In this document: positions 46,518 to 56,691 of the stretch, in pieces
Numbering within the stretch: the stretch's first letter is position 1
How the letters are laid out: the number at the start of each line of letters is the position of its first letter
Assembly (NCBI GenBank): GCA_029582265.1
Contig: CM055822.1
Span: 40,135,067 to 40,199,066 of the forward strand
DNA: 64,000 nucleotides
Origin: Zoroaster sp. YZ-2022
Lineage: Eukaryota > Echinodermata > Asteroidea > Forcipulatida > Zoroasteridae
Direction: 5' to 3'
Made by a program: the position numbers and the translations under genes
Notes under the pieces: model-generated
Databases searched by the model: none
What the model was told of the DNA's origin: nothing
Seen by the model: only the letters and a program-made list of their open reading frames with translations

Positions 46518-46656
46518 ACGAAGAGTTCTTGAAATGCATCTGAGTGAAGGATTATACGATTTGGTGGGACTCAAGTGGCAATTAGTTCTCTGCTTACTGG
46601 CTGTAATGGTCATCGTATATTTTTCCCTTTGGAAGGGAGTCAAGTCGTCAGGCAAG
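46518..46656 (+). CDS. SLC6 transporter, exon 4 (TM4)
   Basis: 139 bp after CACATTAG, phase 2 to phase 0. [20 protein letters not shown] then [20 protein letters not shown]: end of loop 2 and TM4; VKSSGK ends at GTAGGT. Confidence 0.92.
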
Positions 46657-47156
46657 GTAGGTTTGTAGATCCAATGTTGATTGCTATAAACCATATGACA
46701 TTGGGCTGACGCACGGACTGTTGGTTCATATATAGGGGCACAGGATTTTCAAGTGTGGGGGGGGGGGGTATGCACTTCGTTGTATGCACATACTTTGTAT
46801 GGGTCCTTACTGTCGTTATTTTAGGGATCCGACTTTTGAGTGGGAGTCGAGTCGGGTCGGGAGTTGGCACGTTCCCCCGTAGACCATCTGTAGTTATGCT
46901 ACTGAGTTGAGGGACTTATTCGTGTCCTTAAAAGAAAAAGTTGGAGTTTGCGTTTAGGTCGTGTTCAGTCCCTTCCCACCCGGTTATTTCTGGATCTTTT
47001 ATGTGAAGGGAAATGGGGATCAACCTTTGATACGTTATCCATGAAAACCTCAGTGAATTAACAACTTCCTATCCCAACCATGATCAATCACTGTATATTA
47101 CAGACCAATGGGTGGCCCCTGACTTTCGTCAAACATTTTATTTATTTTATACACAG
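46657..47156 (+). other. transporter intron 4
   Basis: Has an 11-G run near 46758. No other feature. (The preceding intron 3, 45998-46517, holds a 20-bp GGACCATCCCCAATGACCT-type tandem repeat at about 46310-46385.). Confidence 0.55.
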
Positions 47157-47395
47157 GTAGTATGGGTGACGGCAACACTACCATACATAGTCCTGACGAT
47201 TCTGTTGATACACGGTTCTACGCTACCGGGTTCTCTTAATGGGATCAAGTACTATCTCACACCAGACTTTAATCAACTTTTAGCAGCCCAAGTATGGATT
47301 GATGCTGCCGTTCAGATCTTCTATTCCATTGGGGCGGGTTTTGGGGTTCACTTGGCCTACGCCAGCTATAATAAATTCCACAATAATATTTACAG
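47157..47395 (+). CDS. SLC6 transporter, exon 5 (TM5, loop 3)
   Basis: 239 bp after TTATACACAG, phase 0 to phase 2. [20 protein letters not shown] is TM5. [20 protein letters not shown] precedes [12 protein letters not shown], the usual end of this exon in DAT/NET. The next exon should begin in phase 2 with the TM6 sequence; none was found before 50657. Confidence 0.92.
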
Positions 47396-50300
47396 GTAAA
47401 TAAAACCCGTCATGCTTGGTCAAGTTCCATGGGGCATTTTACTATAGTGTATTACCAGCCAAGTAAGAGGTTATCATGTCATTATCATAGACTGTTCTAA
47501 AAAACAAACTAATTACGAAATTTATTTTAACAAAATACGCCATAAACAAACACACAAACAAATCAACCCCCCCCCCAAAAAAAAAACCAAAACAAAACAA
47601 AAACACATGGGCAGTTGTTATAACTGTGCATTTTGAAATGCCGTGGGTCTTGATTGAGCTAAGATCACAATATGAACTGTAAGTGTCACATCAGCACTAT
47701 ACATAACCCAGTACCTTGCTCAGTAAAGCAGTGGTTAACTGAGAAAGTTTACTGACCGCTAAGATATACATATACATGTACAAAGTTAAAAAGAAAACAC
47801 GAACAGTTCATGGCAAATTGTCTCAGAAATTTGACCTCGATGGGGGTGTACCCCAAGGTTCGTGTTTAGGTCCCTTGTTGTTTATTTTGTATACTAGTAG
47901 TTTGTTTGAAGTAATCGAAACTCAACTCCCAAATGTTCATTGCTATGCTGATGACACGCAACTTTATCTTTCGTTTTGTCCAAATGCTGTATCAAGTCAG
48001 GCGTCGGCACTTTCTGCAATGGAGGGCTGCATACATGTTGTGCGCAAATGGATGCTTGGTAATGGGTTAATGCTAAACGATGGTAAAACTGAATTTATTA
48101 TCTTAGGCACTCGTCAACAATTGGCTAAGGTTAACATTGATGGTATTAAAGTTGGTTCGTCCAGGGTTTCCCCTACCCCCATTGTAAGGAATCTTGGTGC
48201 CTGGTTTGATGCAAACATGACAATGGCTACTCATATTACAAAAACTTGTGCTACTGCTTTTATTACTTACATAATATTAGACGTATCAGGAAGTACTTAT
48301 CTAGGCAATGTACCAAAACATTAATTCATTCTTTCATTTCCAGCCGATTGGATTATTGTAACAGTCTCCTTTATGGATTGCCTGATATTCAAATTAACCA
48401 GCTGCAACGTGTTCAAAATTCTTGCGCTAGATTGGTTTGTAGTGCTTTAAAATACTGTCATATTACACCCTTGTTCATTGACTTACACTGGCTTCCGGTG
48501 AGGTTCAGGATTGATTTTAAAATTTTGTTAATAACTTATAAGATTTTAAATGGTCTTGCTCCCTTATATTTATGCCAACTTATCAAAAAAAAATCTTCGT
48601 CTCAATATAATCTTAGAAGTGCCAGGGACGACATGCTCCTTAGTTACCCGGTGTGTCGGACTAAAATCACGCTGGGTGATAGGGCATTTGAGTTTGCTGC
48701 TCCCAAATTATGGAATGCTTTACCATTAAATATTCGGAAATCGACTAGTTTGACTGTTTTTAAACAATTACTTAAAACACATTTTTTCTGTATGGCATTT
48801 TATTGATATTTTTGTGATGTGCTTTTATTGATATTTTTTAATATATTTTTATTGTATTGTACATTTGAAATTGTAAATTTGTAATGCGCATTTGAACATC
48901 TCATTATGGAATTTGCGCAATATAAGTTAATAAATTATTATTATTAATTATTACCAATCTGACTTCTGAGAAATCAACCGCGGTGTTGCATCTGTTTTAA
49001 TTCAATCCAATTCACATTAATTTATTTCCAAAATGTTTAATTACAAGCAGATTAAATTACAATCACAATTAAATCACTATTCAACATCCCAAATATGCTT
49101 AAAACCCTTAAGTGCGCGCGATCCGTTTTTGTACACTATAACAGGAGCTGCCAGTCGACAACTGGCACGCGTAACTCAATGAATGGGGGCATATACCGTT
49201 GCATAATCGTTCTCCTAGCATTCCCACATTCTTTCAGATAGTCTAGAGGTTGTATATAACCATTTCAGGGGCGGATCCAGGAATTGTTAAGGGGGTAGGG
49301 CAGGGTGGGGGGTCAAGATTTTCATTTTTTTTTCTGATAATAACCACCTGTTATGTTTTGTATTATTTGGGGTTTTCAAGGTCCACTCATTTGTTTACAC
49401 CATCCTTTTATAGCTCCATGTTTACACTTTGAAAACCCACCTCCCACCATGGAAAAAAGGGGGGATGGGGCGGGGGGGGGGTGGCTAAATGGGCAGTCAA
49501 AACCTACTCTTCCTCCGTTTATAGCTAGATACGCTATGCTTGGCGTGCCAAACAATTATTACTTCCAGACATAGCTCCCTTCACGCCACGTGAGTCAAAC
49601 AGTCGTTTACAGCCAAGTGAAACAGCTGTTTTCAGTCGGCTTGCTTCAAAGCCCCGCCCCTAACCCCCCCCCCCCCCACAGACCTAAGTAGTAAACAACT
49701 CATTCATAAAAAACGTACAATGTATCAAACGCTCCTTGACAGTAGCCTGTCTGGCAGCTGGGTCAATTACCTCTAAGGATTATGTTGAACCACAGAGAAA
49801 CCTGATTATCGTCACTTAAAGGGAAATTAGTGAAAATCATAATTTTACTTGAAAAATCTTACTTAATCTACTTTTATGCATAGAACTTTAATTAAAACAA
49901 AGTCAATAAATACAACATTTTAAGATCCAACAAAAATAAACTTCACCAATTGGACAACATATTAAAGCGTCATCAACCTGATTAATTGGTTATGATAAGG
50001 GTTTATCTACCATGGGGAAATGTTTAAACCGAATGATAGCTAGGCGCGCTCCAAAGATTGATGACAATGAGTTGTCCTACATTATTCAATTATGGGTTTT
50101 GTTTGGTTTAAAATGAGGCAATTGTGATGTTGCATTGTGATGTTAACAGCTGAGTTTTGTAGAAGCCACTATTTATTATTTTTTGTGCTAGGCCTATGTA
50201 AGATTTATTGAATAGACCAGCTTATAGGGAAATAAAGAAAACCAAGCTCTATAATGAAAAGTCTCCTTATTGATTTCTAAGCAGGACACACGAATGAGCC

Positions 50301-50656
50301 AATCATTATGCATAGTAGTGAAGGAGTGCATGCTTGACTCATCAATTTAATATGGTTCGTGGATGCTTAAATTGTTGTTTCATGTTGGAAATATAATCAT
50401 TCTACTTAACTGAAACCATGGGAGTAAATCCCTGGAGATTGGAATATATTTACCCCTAAATTTGCGGTAATCGTCCAGAGAAATGGTTAAATAAACTTAG
50501 CACAGCGGGGGCGGGGGGGGGGGGGCAATGGGGTTACGGTCATTGGGACTGGATTAATATTTAACGCCATTGTTTGAAATGACTCATTACTTTCTACAAC
50601 TGTCGATTTAATTTATACAGCAATTAGATCACATTTTCTTCGTTGTTTACCTCCAG
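47396..50656 (+). other. transporter intron 5, expected TM6 exon absent
   Basis: 3.26 kb with a CR1/L2-like LINE fragment (47776-48960), a poly-C/G-rich stretch, CAGGGGCGGATCCAGG (hAT-type end) at 49267 and simple repeats. I looked through the plus-strand frames outside the LINE for the TM6 exon and found nothing like it. Confidence 0.6.
47776..48960 (+). mobile_element. CR1/L2-like LINE 3' fragment in transporter intron 5
   Basis: 5'-truncated: starts just before RT motif B (VPQGSCLGPLLFILYTS), then VHCYADDTQLYL, LNDGKTEFIILG and VRNLGAWFD in one frame (47776-48324). The C-terminal tail follows in another (48246-48806: SRLDYCNSLLYGLP, LHWLPVRFRIDFKILLITYK, AAPKLWNALPLNIR). A frameshift lies at about 48260. 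The 3' end has ATTATTATT-type tail near 48935-48955. Same orientation as the host gene. Confidence 0.88.
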
Positions 50657-50769
50657 GTCCTGGGCTTGTATTTGTGGTTTACCCAGAAGCCATTGCTACC
50701 ATGCAGGGCTCCACAGCTTGGTCTATCATCTTTTACTTGATGTTAATCACTCTGGGTCTCGATAGCTCT
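50657..50769 (+). CDS. SLC6 transporter, exon 6 found (TM7)
   Basis: 113 bp after TACCTCCAG, phase 1 to phase 0. [19 protein letters not shown] and [19 protein letters not shown] are the TM6-7 loop and TM7. Joining it directly to exon 5 would shift the frame (phase 2 to phase 1). Confidence 0.92.
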
Positions 50770-51042
50770 GTAAGTCAACGTTTTGTAAAGCTGCATCTTG
50801 TCCAGCCAGTCTACCCAAAAACCTACACCATGATATGATTGAGCGGATGTGTCAGTGTGTCACATTATAAATGGTCATTGTACATTACACGCGAGCATTT
50901 TGTGATATTCATTGCCTGGAATAATAGGCTCTTTCTAAATGGTATTCACCCATACATGGACACTGCTTATAACCTTTTGTTATTGAAGGCTTACCAGCTA
51001 ACTTCTCGCTTGTTATTAATTTTTCCTCTCATACTTCACTAG

Positions 51043-51274
51043 TTCGGTGGTCTTGAAGCCGTTATATCTGGTCTTACAGACAAATTCCCGAGACAATTAA
51101 AGAATCGACGCGAGCTTCTAACTCTTGCTGTAGTGGTGAGCGTGTTTTTATTCGCTTTGTTCAACGTAACATATGGCGGTATCTACATGTTTGTATTACA
51201 AGAAAGATTTGCAGCTGGTGCGTCATTACTCTTCGTTGTTATGCTTGAAGCTATTGGGATCTCATGGATTTATG
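51043..51274 (+). CDS. SLC6 transporter, exon 7 found (TM8-TM10)
   Basis: 232 bp after CTTCACTAG, phase 0 to phase 1. FGGLEAVISGLTDKFPRQLK (TM8), ELLTLAVVVSVFLFALFNVT (TM9), YGGIYMFVLQERFAAGASLL and VVMLEAIGISWIYG (TM10). Confidence 0.92.
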
Positions 51275-51356
51275 GTGAGTTCACAAAATATGACATTCTT
51301 ACATAAGTATAATACACAGAATATGACATCCTAAATTTGCAGGCTAAAATAATCAC

Positions 51357-51490
51357 TCCTCATTCTTCTGAGGACAATCGGAGCATATTGAACGAAACGT
51401 CGAGTTGTAACCTCCAGTTCTTTTCAGAACTAATTATTACTACTCAATAGAGAATTTCATATGGTGTCACCCCAATTAGTCTACTTATAA
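51357..51490 (+). repeat. PLE 3' tail fragment in transporter intron
   Basis: Matches the end of the PLE at 13190-13320: a hammerhead-like hairpin with decayed stem (51368-51407), TCTTTTCAGAACTAATTA, and ATGGTGTCACC.CAATTAGTC. It is a solo 3' end. Confidence 0.8.
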
Positions 51491-51580
51491 TCACTCTAAC
51501 TGATCAAAAATAGGAACGACTTTATATGTTTTAGACTTGTCTCAATATAAATGTGTGTTAACTGTTTTATTAATTTGCAG

Positions 51581-51681
51581 GAATAGACGAATTTACAAGC
51601 AACATAAAGGACATGATCGGATTTTCACCAGGAATATGGTGGCGACTGTGCTGGAAGATCTTTGCTCCTCTGTTTTTAGTG
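51581..51681 (+). CDS. SLC6 transporter, exon 8 found (TM11 start)
   Basis: 101 bp after AATTTGCAG, phase 1 to phase 0: GIDEFTSNIKDMIGFSPGIW then WRLCWKIFAPLFLV. Confidence 0.92.
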
Positions 51682-51871
51682 GTAAGTTGGATTTTAAGTC
51701 AACTTTGAGCTTCAAACGTTTTGCAAAAATATCGAACAAGCCATTATAGTGGTCTAGACTTGTTTGAATTGTGATTTTAAGTCAAGAGTGCACCCTTCCT
51801 TAGCTGATTTTTGATAGCTGCTCTCTTGCAACCTCGTCCACACTGTCAAGCTTCTTCGTCGAAATGTATAT

Positions 51872-51930
51872 ATTGGTAGAGCGCTCGAACGGTATTCGAG
51901 AGGTTGCGGGTTCGAGTCCGGCATCAGCCA
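51872..51930 (+). repeat. tRNA-like SINE fragment, copy 1
   Basis: TTGGTAGAGCGCTCG (after A box) and GGGTTCGAGTCC (B box) with GGCATCAGCCAATT at the end. The 5' A-box half is lost. Copy 2 is at 54107-54179. Both lie next to TA tracts. Confidence 0.65.
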
Positions 51931-51951
51931 ATTTATATATATATATATATA

Positions 51952-53639
51952 CAGTGCGTATACAAAAAAAGGTAATCCGAATTCAGGGCGTTAATATGCC
52001 AAGGTTATTTAGTTTGACAATTTACATGTAGTGTACCAAATAAGAGGAACTCCTCAGCTTTCCATTGATACCTGTATCGATCCATTGCTGTCACACATGG
52101 CCGAGTACATTGTTATTGAAAATGGCAAATTCAAATCGCATTTTTGCAAGTTTGGGTAATCAGTTCAAGGCAGTCTGAAATGGACGCATCACTTGACTGC
52201 CTAGATGATTATGTAAGATTTTTAAGCTAGTTGGAAAGATGGTACAACTAACGACTGAACAGCGAGTTTTCGTGATTACAACATTTCACCAAACTCACAG
52301 TTTGCAGCAAACTCGCGATGCTTTCAGGGAACGTTTCCCAGAACGGGAGCCCCAGCAGCCAAAACCATCTGGGCGAATGTTAGAAAATATCAAGAGTATG
52401 GCACTAGCCTCAACCGCAACAAGGGGAATTCTGGCAGGAGGCGCACCGGGCGATCAGAAGGGAACATTGCAGCAGTAAGGCAGCAACTTTTGGAGCATCC
52501 TAGGGACACCAGCGCAAGGCGAAATGGGCTGAGATTGCCTTCGGCGACATTCAACAGAATCACGAGATTGGACCTCCACCAGCATCCATATCGGATTCAC
52601 ATCCGACATCAACTTACGCCAGGAGATTTTGCTAGAAGGCTGGCGTTTGCCAGATGGTTGATAGCCCGTACCGAGAGAGATGTCAATTTTCTGCGGAATC
52701 TCGTAATCGGCGACGAAGCTGCTTTCTCCATGAACGGCAAGGTCAATACGCATAATGTTCTTGAATATGCACCAGCAAGACACCCCCCAGAATTCAAATT
52801 TGAGGTTAACATGAGTCGACAAAAGTGGACTGTTTGGTTAGGACTTTGTGGAAGTGGTCAGCTAATCGGACCGTTTTTCTTTCAAAGGAATGTCAATGGT
52901 AACATGTATCTGCAGATGCTCAATGATAACGTTTTACCGCAGCTGCAGGAACACTTTGAGCGACAGGTTCGTGGGGTCTTCAGACAACTCTGGTGGGCCC
53001 AAGATGGCGCCCCAGCACATCGCCTTATCGCTGTCCGAGATCGTCTGAGGGAACTCTTTGGCGAACGATTCATCGCCGTCAACCATGAGGTGGAATGGCC
53101 ACCAAGATCACCTGACCTCACACCATGTGACTATTTCCTTTGGGGACATTTGAAGAACAAGGTGTTTGCAACTCCTCCCCGTGATCTTGATGAATTGCAG
53201 GGCCGTATTCGAAATGAAGTGGATGCTTTACGCAATAATCCGGCTATGGTGAGACGAGCAGTGCAGGACATGCTCCGTCGCTGTCAGCTTTGTGTCGAAA
53301 GGTGAGGTGGACATGTTGAAGGTGTGGGTGCATAAAAGGCAATGTTAGAAGAGATTCTTCTTGAATAATGTCCAGTCATTCCTAAAGAAAATCTGGTTTA
53401 TCATACTGACTTTCACTAATTATCCTGCCTTGCACTGATTACCCAAACTTGCAAAATGCGATTTGAATTTGTCATTTTCAATAACAATGTACTCGGTCAT
53501 GTGTGACAGCAATGGGTCAATAAAGGTATCAATGGAAAGCTGAGGAGTTCCTCTTCTTTGGTACACTACATGTAAATTTTCAAACTAAATAACCTTGGCA
53601 TATTAACGCCTGAATTCGGATTACCTTTTTTGATACGCA

Positions 53640-53642
<3 letters not shown>
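51952..53642 (+). mobile_element. Tc1/mariner-like DNA transposon, DD41D type, nearly complete
   Basis: About 220-bp terminal inverted repeats (51952-52173 and 53425-53642) with outermost CAGTGCGTAT / ATACGCACTG, flanked by TA inside a TA tract. It encodes one transposase (52239-53305) with a single visible frameshift. Length is 1691 bp. It lies in the transporter intron between the TM11 and TM12 exons, in the same orientation. Confidence 0.9.
52239..53305 (+). pseudogene. DD41D mariner-like transposase with one frameshift
   Basis: ATG 52239 opens an N-terminal helix-turn-helix region (LTTEQRVFVITTFHQTHSLQ). A frame change within the C-run near 52350 shifts into the main frame, which runs to TGA after 53302. 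Catalytic triad: NLVIGDEAAFS (D1), WWAQDGAPAHR (D2) and WPPRSPDLTPCDYFLWG (D3). Between D2 and the D of PCD I count 41 residues, matching the DD41D group. The family cuts and pastes at TA. Apart from the frameshift and a premature tail at 52478 in the first frame, the reading is intact, so the insertion seems recent. Confidence 0.85.

Positions 53643-53722
<80 letters not shown>
53643..53722. repeat. (TA)n tract
   Basis: About 80 bp of TA repeat that begins at the transposon's right TA target. A matching short TA tract lies left of the transposon at 51934-51951. Confidence 0.95.
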
Positions 53723-53728
<6 letters not shown>

Positions 53729-53737
53729 TATGATATA

Positions 53738-53989
53738 CTACTCAAAACAATTTAGGGAACACCGGAATAATCTCAGTTAAAGCAAGATCATTTATTTGAG
53801 ATAAACACAATGTTTCATAGAATTTGATGAGAAACAACTGCACAATGAAACAGATGATAAAGGATGCATTGATTACACATGTCATACTACTGAAAGAGAG
53901 AGGGGGTTGCAAATGAAAATCCCGGTTCATGGAACATTTCAAACCTATTTGATGTTAAAAATCCGGTGTTCCCAAAATTGTTTTGAGTA

Positions 53990-53990
<1 letters not shown>
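53738..53990. mobile_element. MITE, 253 bp, Tc1/mariner-type
   Basis: CTACTCAAAACAATTTAGGG at the left is mirrored by CCCAAAATTGTTTTGAGTAG at the right; CACCGGA / TCCGGTG extends the repeat to about 28 bp. TA on both sides. No coding sequence. Confidence 0.85.

Positions 53991-54037
<47 letters not shown>
53991..54037. repeat. (TA)n tract
   Basis: TA repeat following the MITE. Confidence 0.95.
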
Positions 54038-54045
<8 letters not shown>

Positions 54046-54106
54046 GAGACCTGGCCCCCATAGAGCAATAGATAATTGGCATAAGTGGACCGCCCACCAA
54101 CATAAG

Positions 54107-54179
54107 GGCTGGTTAGCTCAGTTGGTAGAGCGCTCGTACGGTAATCGAGAGGTCGTGGGTGCGAGTCCGGCATCACCCA
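54107..54179 (+). repeat. tRNA-like SINE or tRNA pseudogene, copy 2
   Basis: 73 bp with tRNA layout: acceptor-like GGCTGGT/ATCACCC with one mismatch; D arm GCTC...GAGC with A box TAGCTCAGTTGG; B box GGGTGCGAGTCC. The anticodon arm has a mismatch and lacks T before a plausible anticodon, and the T stem is imperfect. I therefore prefer a tRNA-derived repeat over a working tRNA. Confidence 0.6.
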
Positions 54180-54203
54180 ATTTTTCTTTGCTCGCGAACC
54201 GTT

Positions 54204-54279
<76 letters not shown>
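54204..54279. repeat. (TA)n tract with TGTATA interruptions
   Basis: About 75 bp of TA repeat. Confidence 0.95.
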
Positions 54280-54282
<3 letters not shown>

Positions 54283-54458
54283 CTATCTATCTCGAAACTA
54301 TCTTTCCATGTACAGTCTTGAACACCGCGTTTGACTATAGAAACAACCTATAGGAAAGATGCCTTAAATATTGATGATATACTCCGGTATTTGCTTGACA
54401 GTGTTTTGCAAAATATGTGAACTTGTAAAAATGTATTTGTATTTTGTGTTGTTTTCAG

Positions 54459-54629
54459 TTTATCTTCTTTGTAAGTCTTGCACTAAGCGAACCTCTAGTA
54501 TATGATGACTACGTGTATCCTTCGTGGGGTCAGGCACTTGGATGGCTTATGGCACTTTCCTCAATGATATTGGTTCCTGTGTTTGCCATATATAACGTAT
54601 TCACATCTGCGCGGGATAGCTGGAAAATG
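54459..54629 (+). CDS. SLC6 transporter, exon 9 found (TM11-TM12)
   Basis: 171 bp after GTTTTCAG, phase 0 to 0. FIFFVSLALSEPLVYDDY, YPSWGQALGWLMALSSMILV and VFAIYNVFTSARDSWKM complete TM11-12 and start the cytosolic tail. Confidence 0.92.
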
Positions 54630-54958
54630 GTGAGTATATAATCCAAAAGCCTCTCCATGTGGATAATAGACATTTCCCACGTCATGTCTCTATTTGTAAG
54701 ATTCACTGAATGCAAATATATTACTAAAGGTCGGATTTCCAATATCAGATCGTTTTATTCGACCATAATTGGTTTCTTTTATTGTTTTGAAGAAATCATT
54801 TTTCATAACCTTTTCAGTATTTCAATTATGTCTTTCGATTTTTTTATATCAAATAATAATTACATAGGCCTAATTTTTTAAAACTGACCCAAGCCAAATC
54901 AGACTTGCGCATTGCTTCACAAATTAATATGCCCATTGGATTTCTTATTTCATCACAG

Positions 54959-55030
54959 AAATTGGCGTTCCTAATAACTCCAATAAAGGACCATGATGAA
55001 GTACGAAAAGGAAAAGTCACAAGATTTGAG
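54959..55030 (+). CDS. SLC6 transporter, exon 10 found (C-terminal tail)
   Basis: 72 bp after TTCATCACAG: KLAFLITPIKDHDEVRKGKV then TRFE, corresponding to the DAT tail before RHWLKV. Donor GAG|GTTAGC in phase 0. Confidence 0.88.
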
Positions 55031-55387
55031 GTTAGCATTAACCAACTTTTAATTGTCCCTTTAAAGTTGCTCTCCGCATTTTCAAATGTCTCCATACAAC
55101 AGCCCTACAATACATCAATCAGTGTATCTTCACACACCTGGGAAATCGGGCCTTCTCTCTCTATTGTCAGAACCTAGAACAAAAACACGACCACCGAGAA
55201 AGCTTCACAATTGCCGGTGCAACTTTAAAACAATGTGAGATTGAGAAATAGGCTGTGGGGGTCATCAATGCAGAATACGGCCTATTAAAAAAAAACTAAA
55301 AAAACAAACAAGCAAACTAACCTGATAATTAATGATATGATAACTGACAATGATCTTCTATTTTAAATTATTATTTTTCTTCTACAG

Positions 55388-55411
55388 AGAAAACACTGGC
55401 TATCAATATGA
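55388..55411 (+). CDS. SLC6 transporter, last exon (RKHWLSI, stop)
   Basis: After TTCTTCTACAG, phase 0: RKHWLSI then TGA 55409-55411. This fits the short DAT-type C-terminus (RHWLKV), a PDZ-ligand-like end. An alternative acceptor two bases downstream (55390) would instead open a 57-codon frame to 55563. I prefer the first because of the match to DAT. Confidence 0.8.
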   Translation, partial: RKHWLSI

Positions 55412-56452
55412 ATGATGAAGATTTCGTTGCCTTCGACCAGAGCCAACAAATTGATGATCCTGAATGTTGCGTTCATTCACATTTTTGTTCGTGTTTTGTC
55501 AGTTGTGTACATACAATGTTATTTTTGTTGCAGGTTGTAATAATTATGACATTTGTGTCCTGATGTTAGTGAATGCTGGGGGTGGGGGAGTAGGTCATGG
55601 TCCTGATGTTAGTGAATGCTGGGGGTGATGCTGGGGGTGATGCTGGGGGTGATGCTGGGGGTGGGGGAGTAGGTCATGGTCCTGATGTTAGTGAATGCTG
55701 AGGGTGGGGGAGTAGGTCACACATGTAGGACACATGTAGAAAATGTTTTTACAGGTTATTATTTGTACAGTGTAGTATTAGTCTTGCAGATATATTAGGG
55801 GGTTTTATGCAAGCAAATGACTTAAGGGAGTAAACTTTTTCTTTATTATACAAAATGCTTGGGGAAAGAAACTTCAGTAGACCATGCATGTTGCAGCCAT
55901 GTCCAAGGCACAATTATTTACTCTGCCTAGTAGACTATACTAGACCTATGTTACATATTACTAGATTCTAAGTACATGTATTATCACAATCAGTAATCAC
56001 ATACATGTAGGTCCTGTTGTCTTTGAGTTTGAACAAATAATGATGGAACTTATTATGAACATAGCAATGATCATGAAACTATAAGACCTTGTATTGTTAT
56101 CTTTATCACTATTAAGCTCATCTGGGTTTCAGAATAATACAAACTAAAAAGGATTTGATTTGTTGTCAGGAAATGTGATCGTGTTGCTTCTGCCAACAAG
56201 ATGAACTTGTGTAATAAGAGTTAATGTATGATAATGACTGATTTGATTAATTCAATGCATCATGATTTATATAATTATGTCAAAGTTTACTACAGTTCAC
56301 ACAGCAATTACACTATAAAATGTCAATGTTGCATTTTTGTGGAAGTTAATCATTGTATATGTAGGTCCATAAATCAAATTAATCAATTGAAATGTAATAT
56401 TGTAATATTTTATATTAATATCATATTGGATAGTGAAAATCAGGGCATTCTC

Positions 56453-56492
56453 CTGAAGACGATCAGAGTATACTGATCGAAATGTTGAGTTG
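56453..56492 (+). ncRNA. hammerhead-like hairpin (PLE 3' end), copy 3, in 3' UTR
   Basis: CTGAAGA, stem CGATCAG/CTGATCG around AGTATA, then AAATGTTGAG. Stem intact as in copy 1; flanks diverge soon after. Confidence 0.45.
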
Positions 56493-56665
56493 TAACCTTT
56501 ACTTATCCTCTTCACCATGCAAAGCTACAAGTTTTACTTGAAAATCATGTTGATTCTCCTTTGTAATGAATAATCTTTGTATGTAAGATGTTTGTTTTAG
56601 CAAAGTTATTGTGAGCCTGTAAAGTATAAGCCTGTAAATTATAAGCCTATTGTTATTTTAAAGTG

Positions 56666-56671
56666 AATAAA
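56666..56671 (+). promoter_or_regulatory. polyadenylation signal AATAAA
   Basis: First AATAAA in a plausible position after the transporter stop, in AT-rich sequence. Confidence 0.5.
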
Positions 56672-56691
56672 TGGAAATTATAGAGTATACA

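Larger units (their letters stand above)
55412..56690 (+). other. transporter 3' UTR
   Basis: Runs from the stop to the AATAAA at 56666-56671. It contains a 43-bp-type tandem repeat (GTCCTGATGTTAGTGAATGC... x3, with GGTGATGCTGG expansions) at about 55556-55720 and a PLE hammerhead-like motif at 56453-56492. Confidence 0.65.

Noticed and set aside
49267..49282. Second hAT element starting CAGGGGCGGATCCAGG (also at 14928)
   Set aside because: Only one terminus could be seen at each place, without a partner or site duplication, so no element was called.
54107..54179. Functional tRNA gene
   Set aside because: The anticodon arm lacks a proper U before the anticodon, and the stems have mismatches; a related truncated copy exists nearby.
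55390..55563. Longer transporter C-terminus through an acceptor at 55390
   Set aside because: The frame is open for 57 codons, but the acceptor two bases upstream gives RKHWLSI-stop, matching the DAT-type tail.
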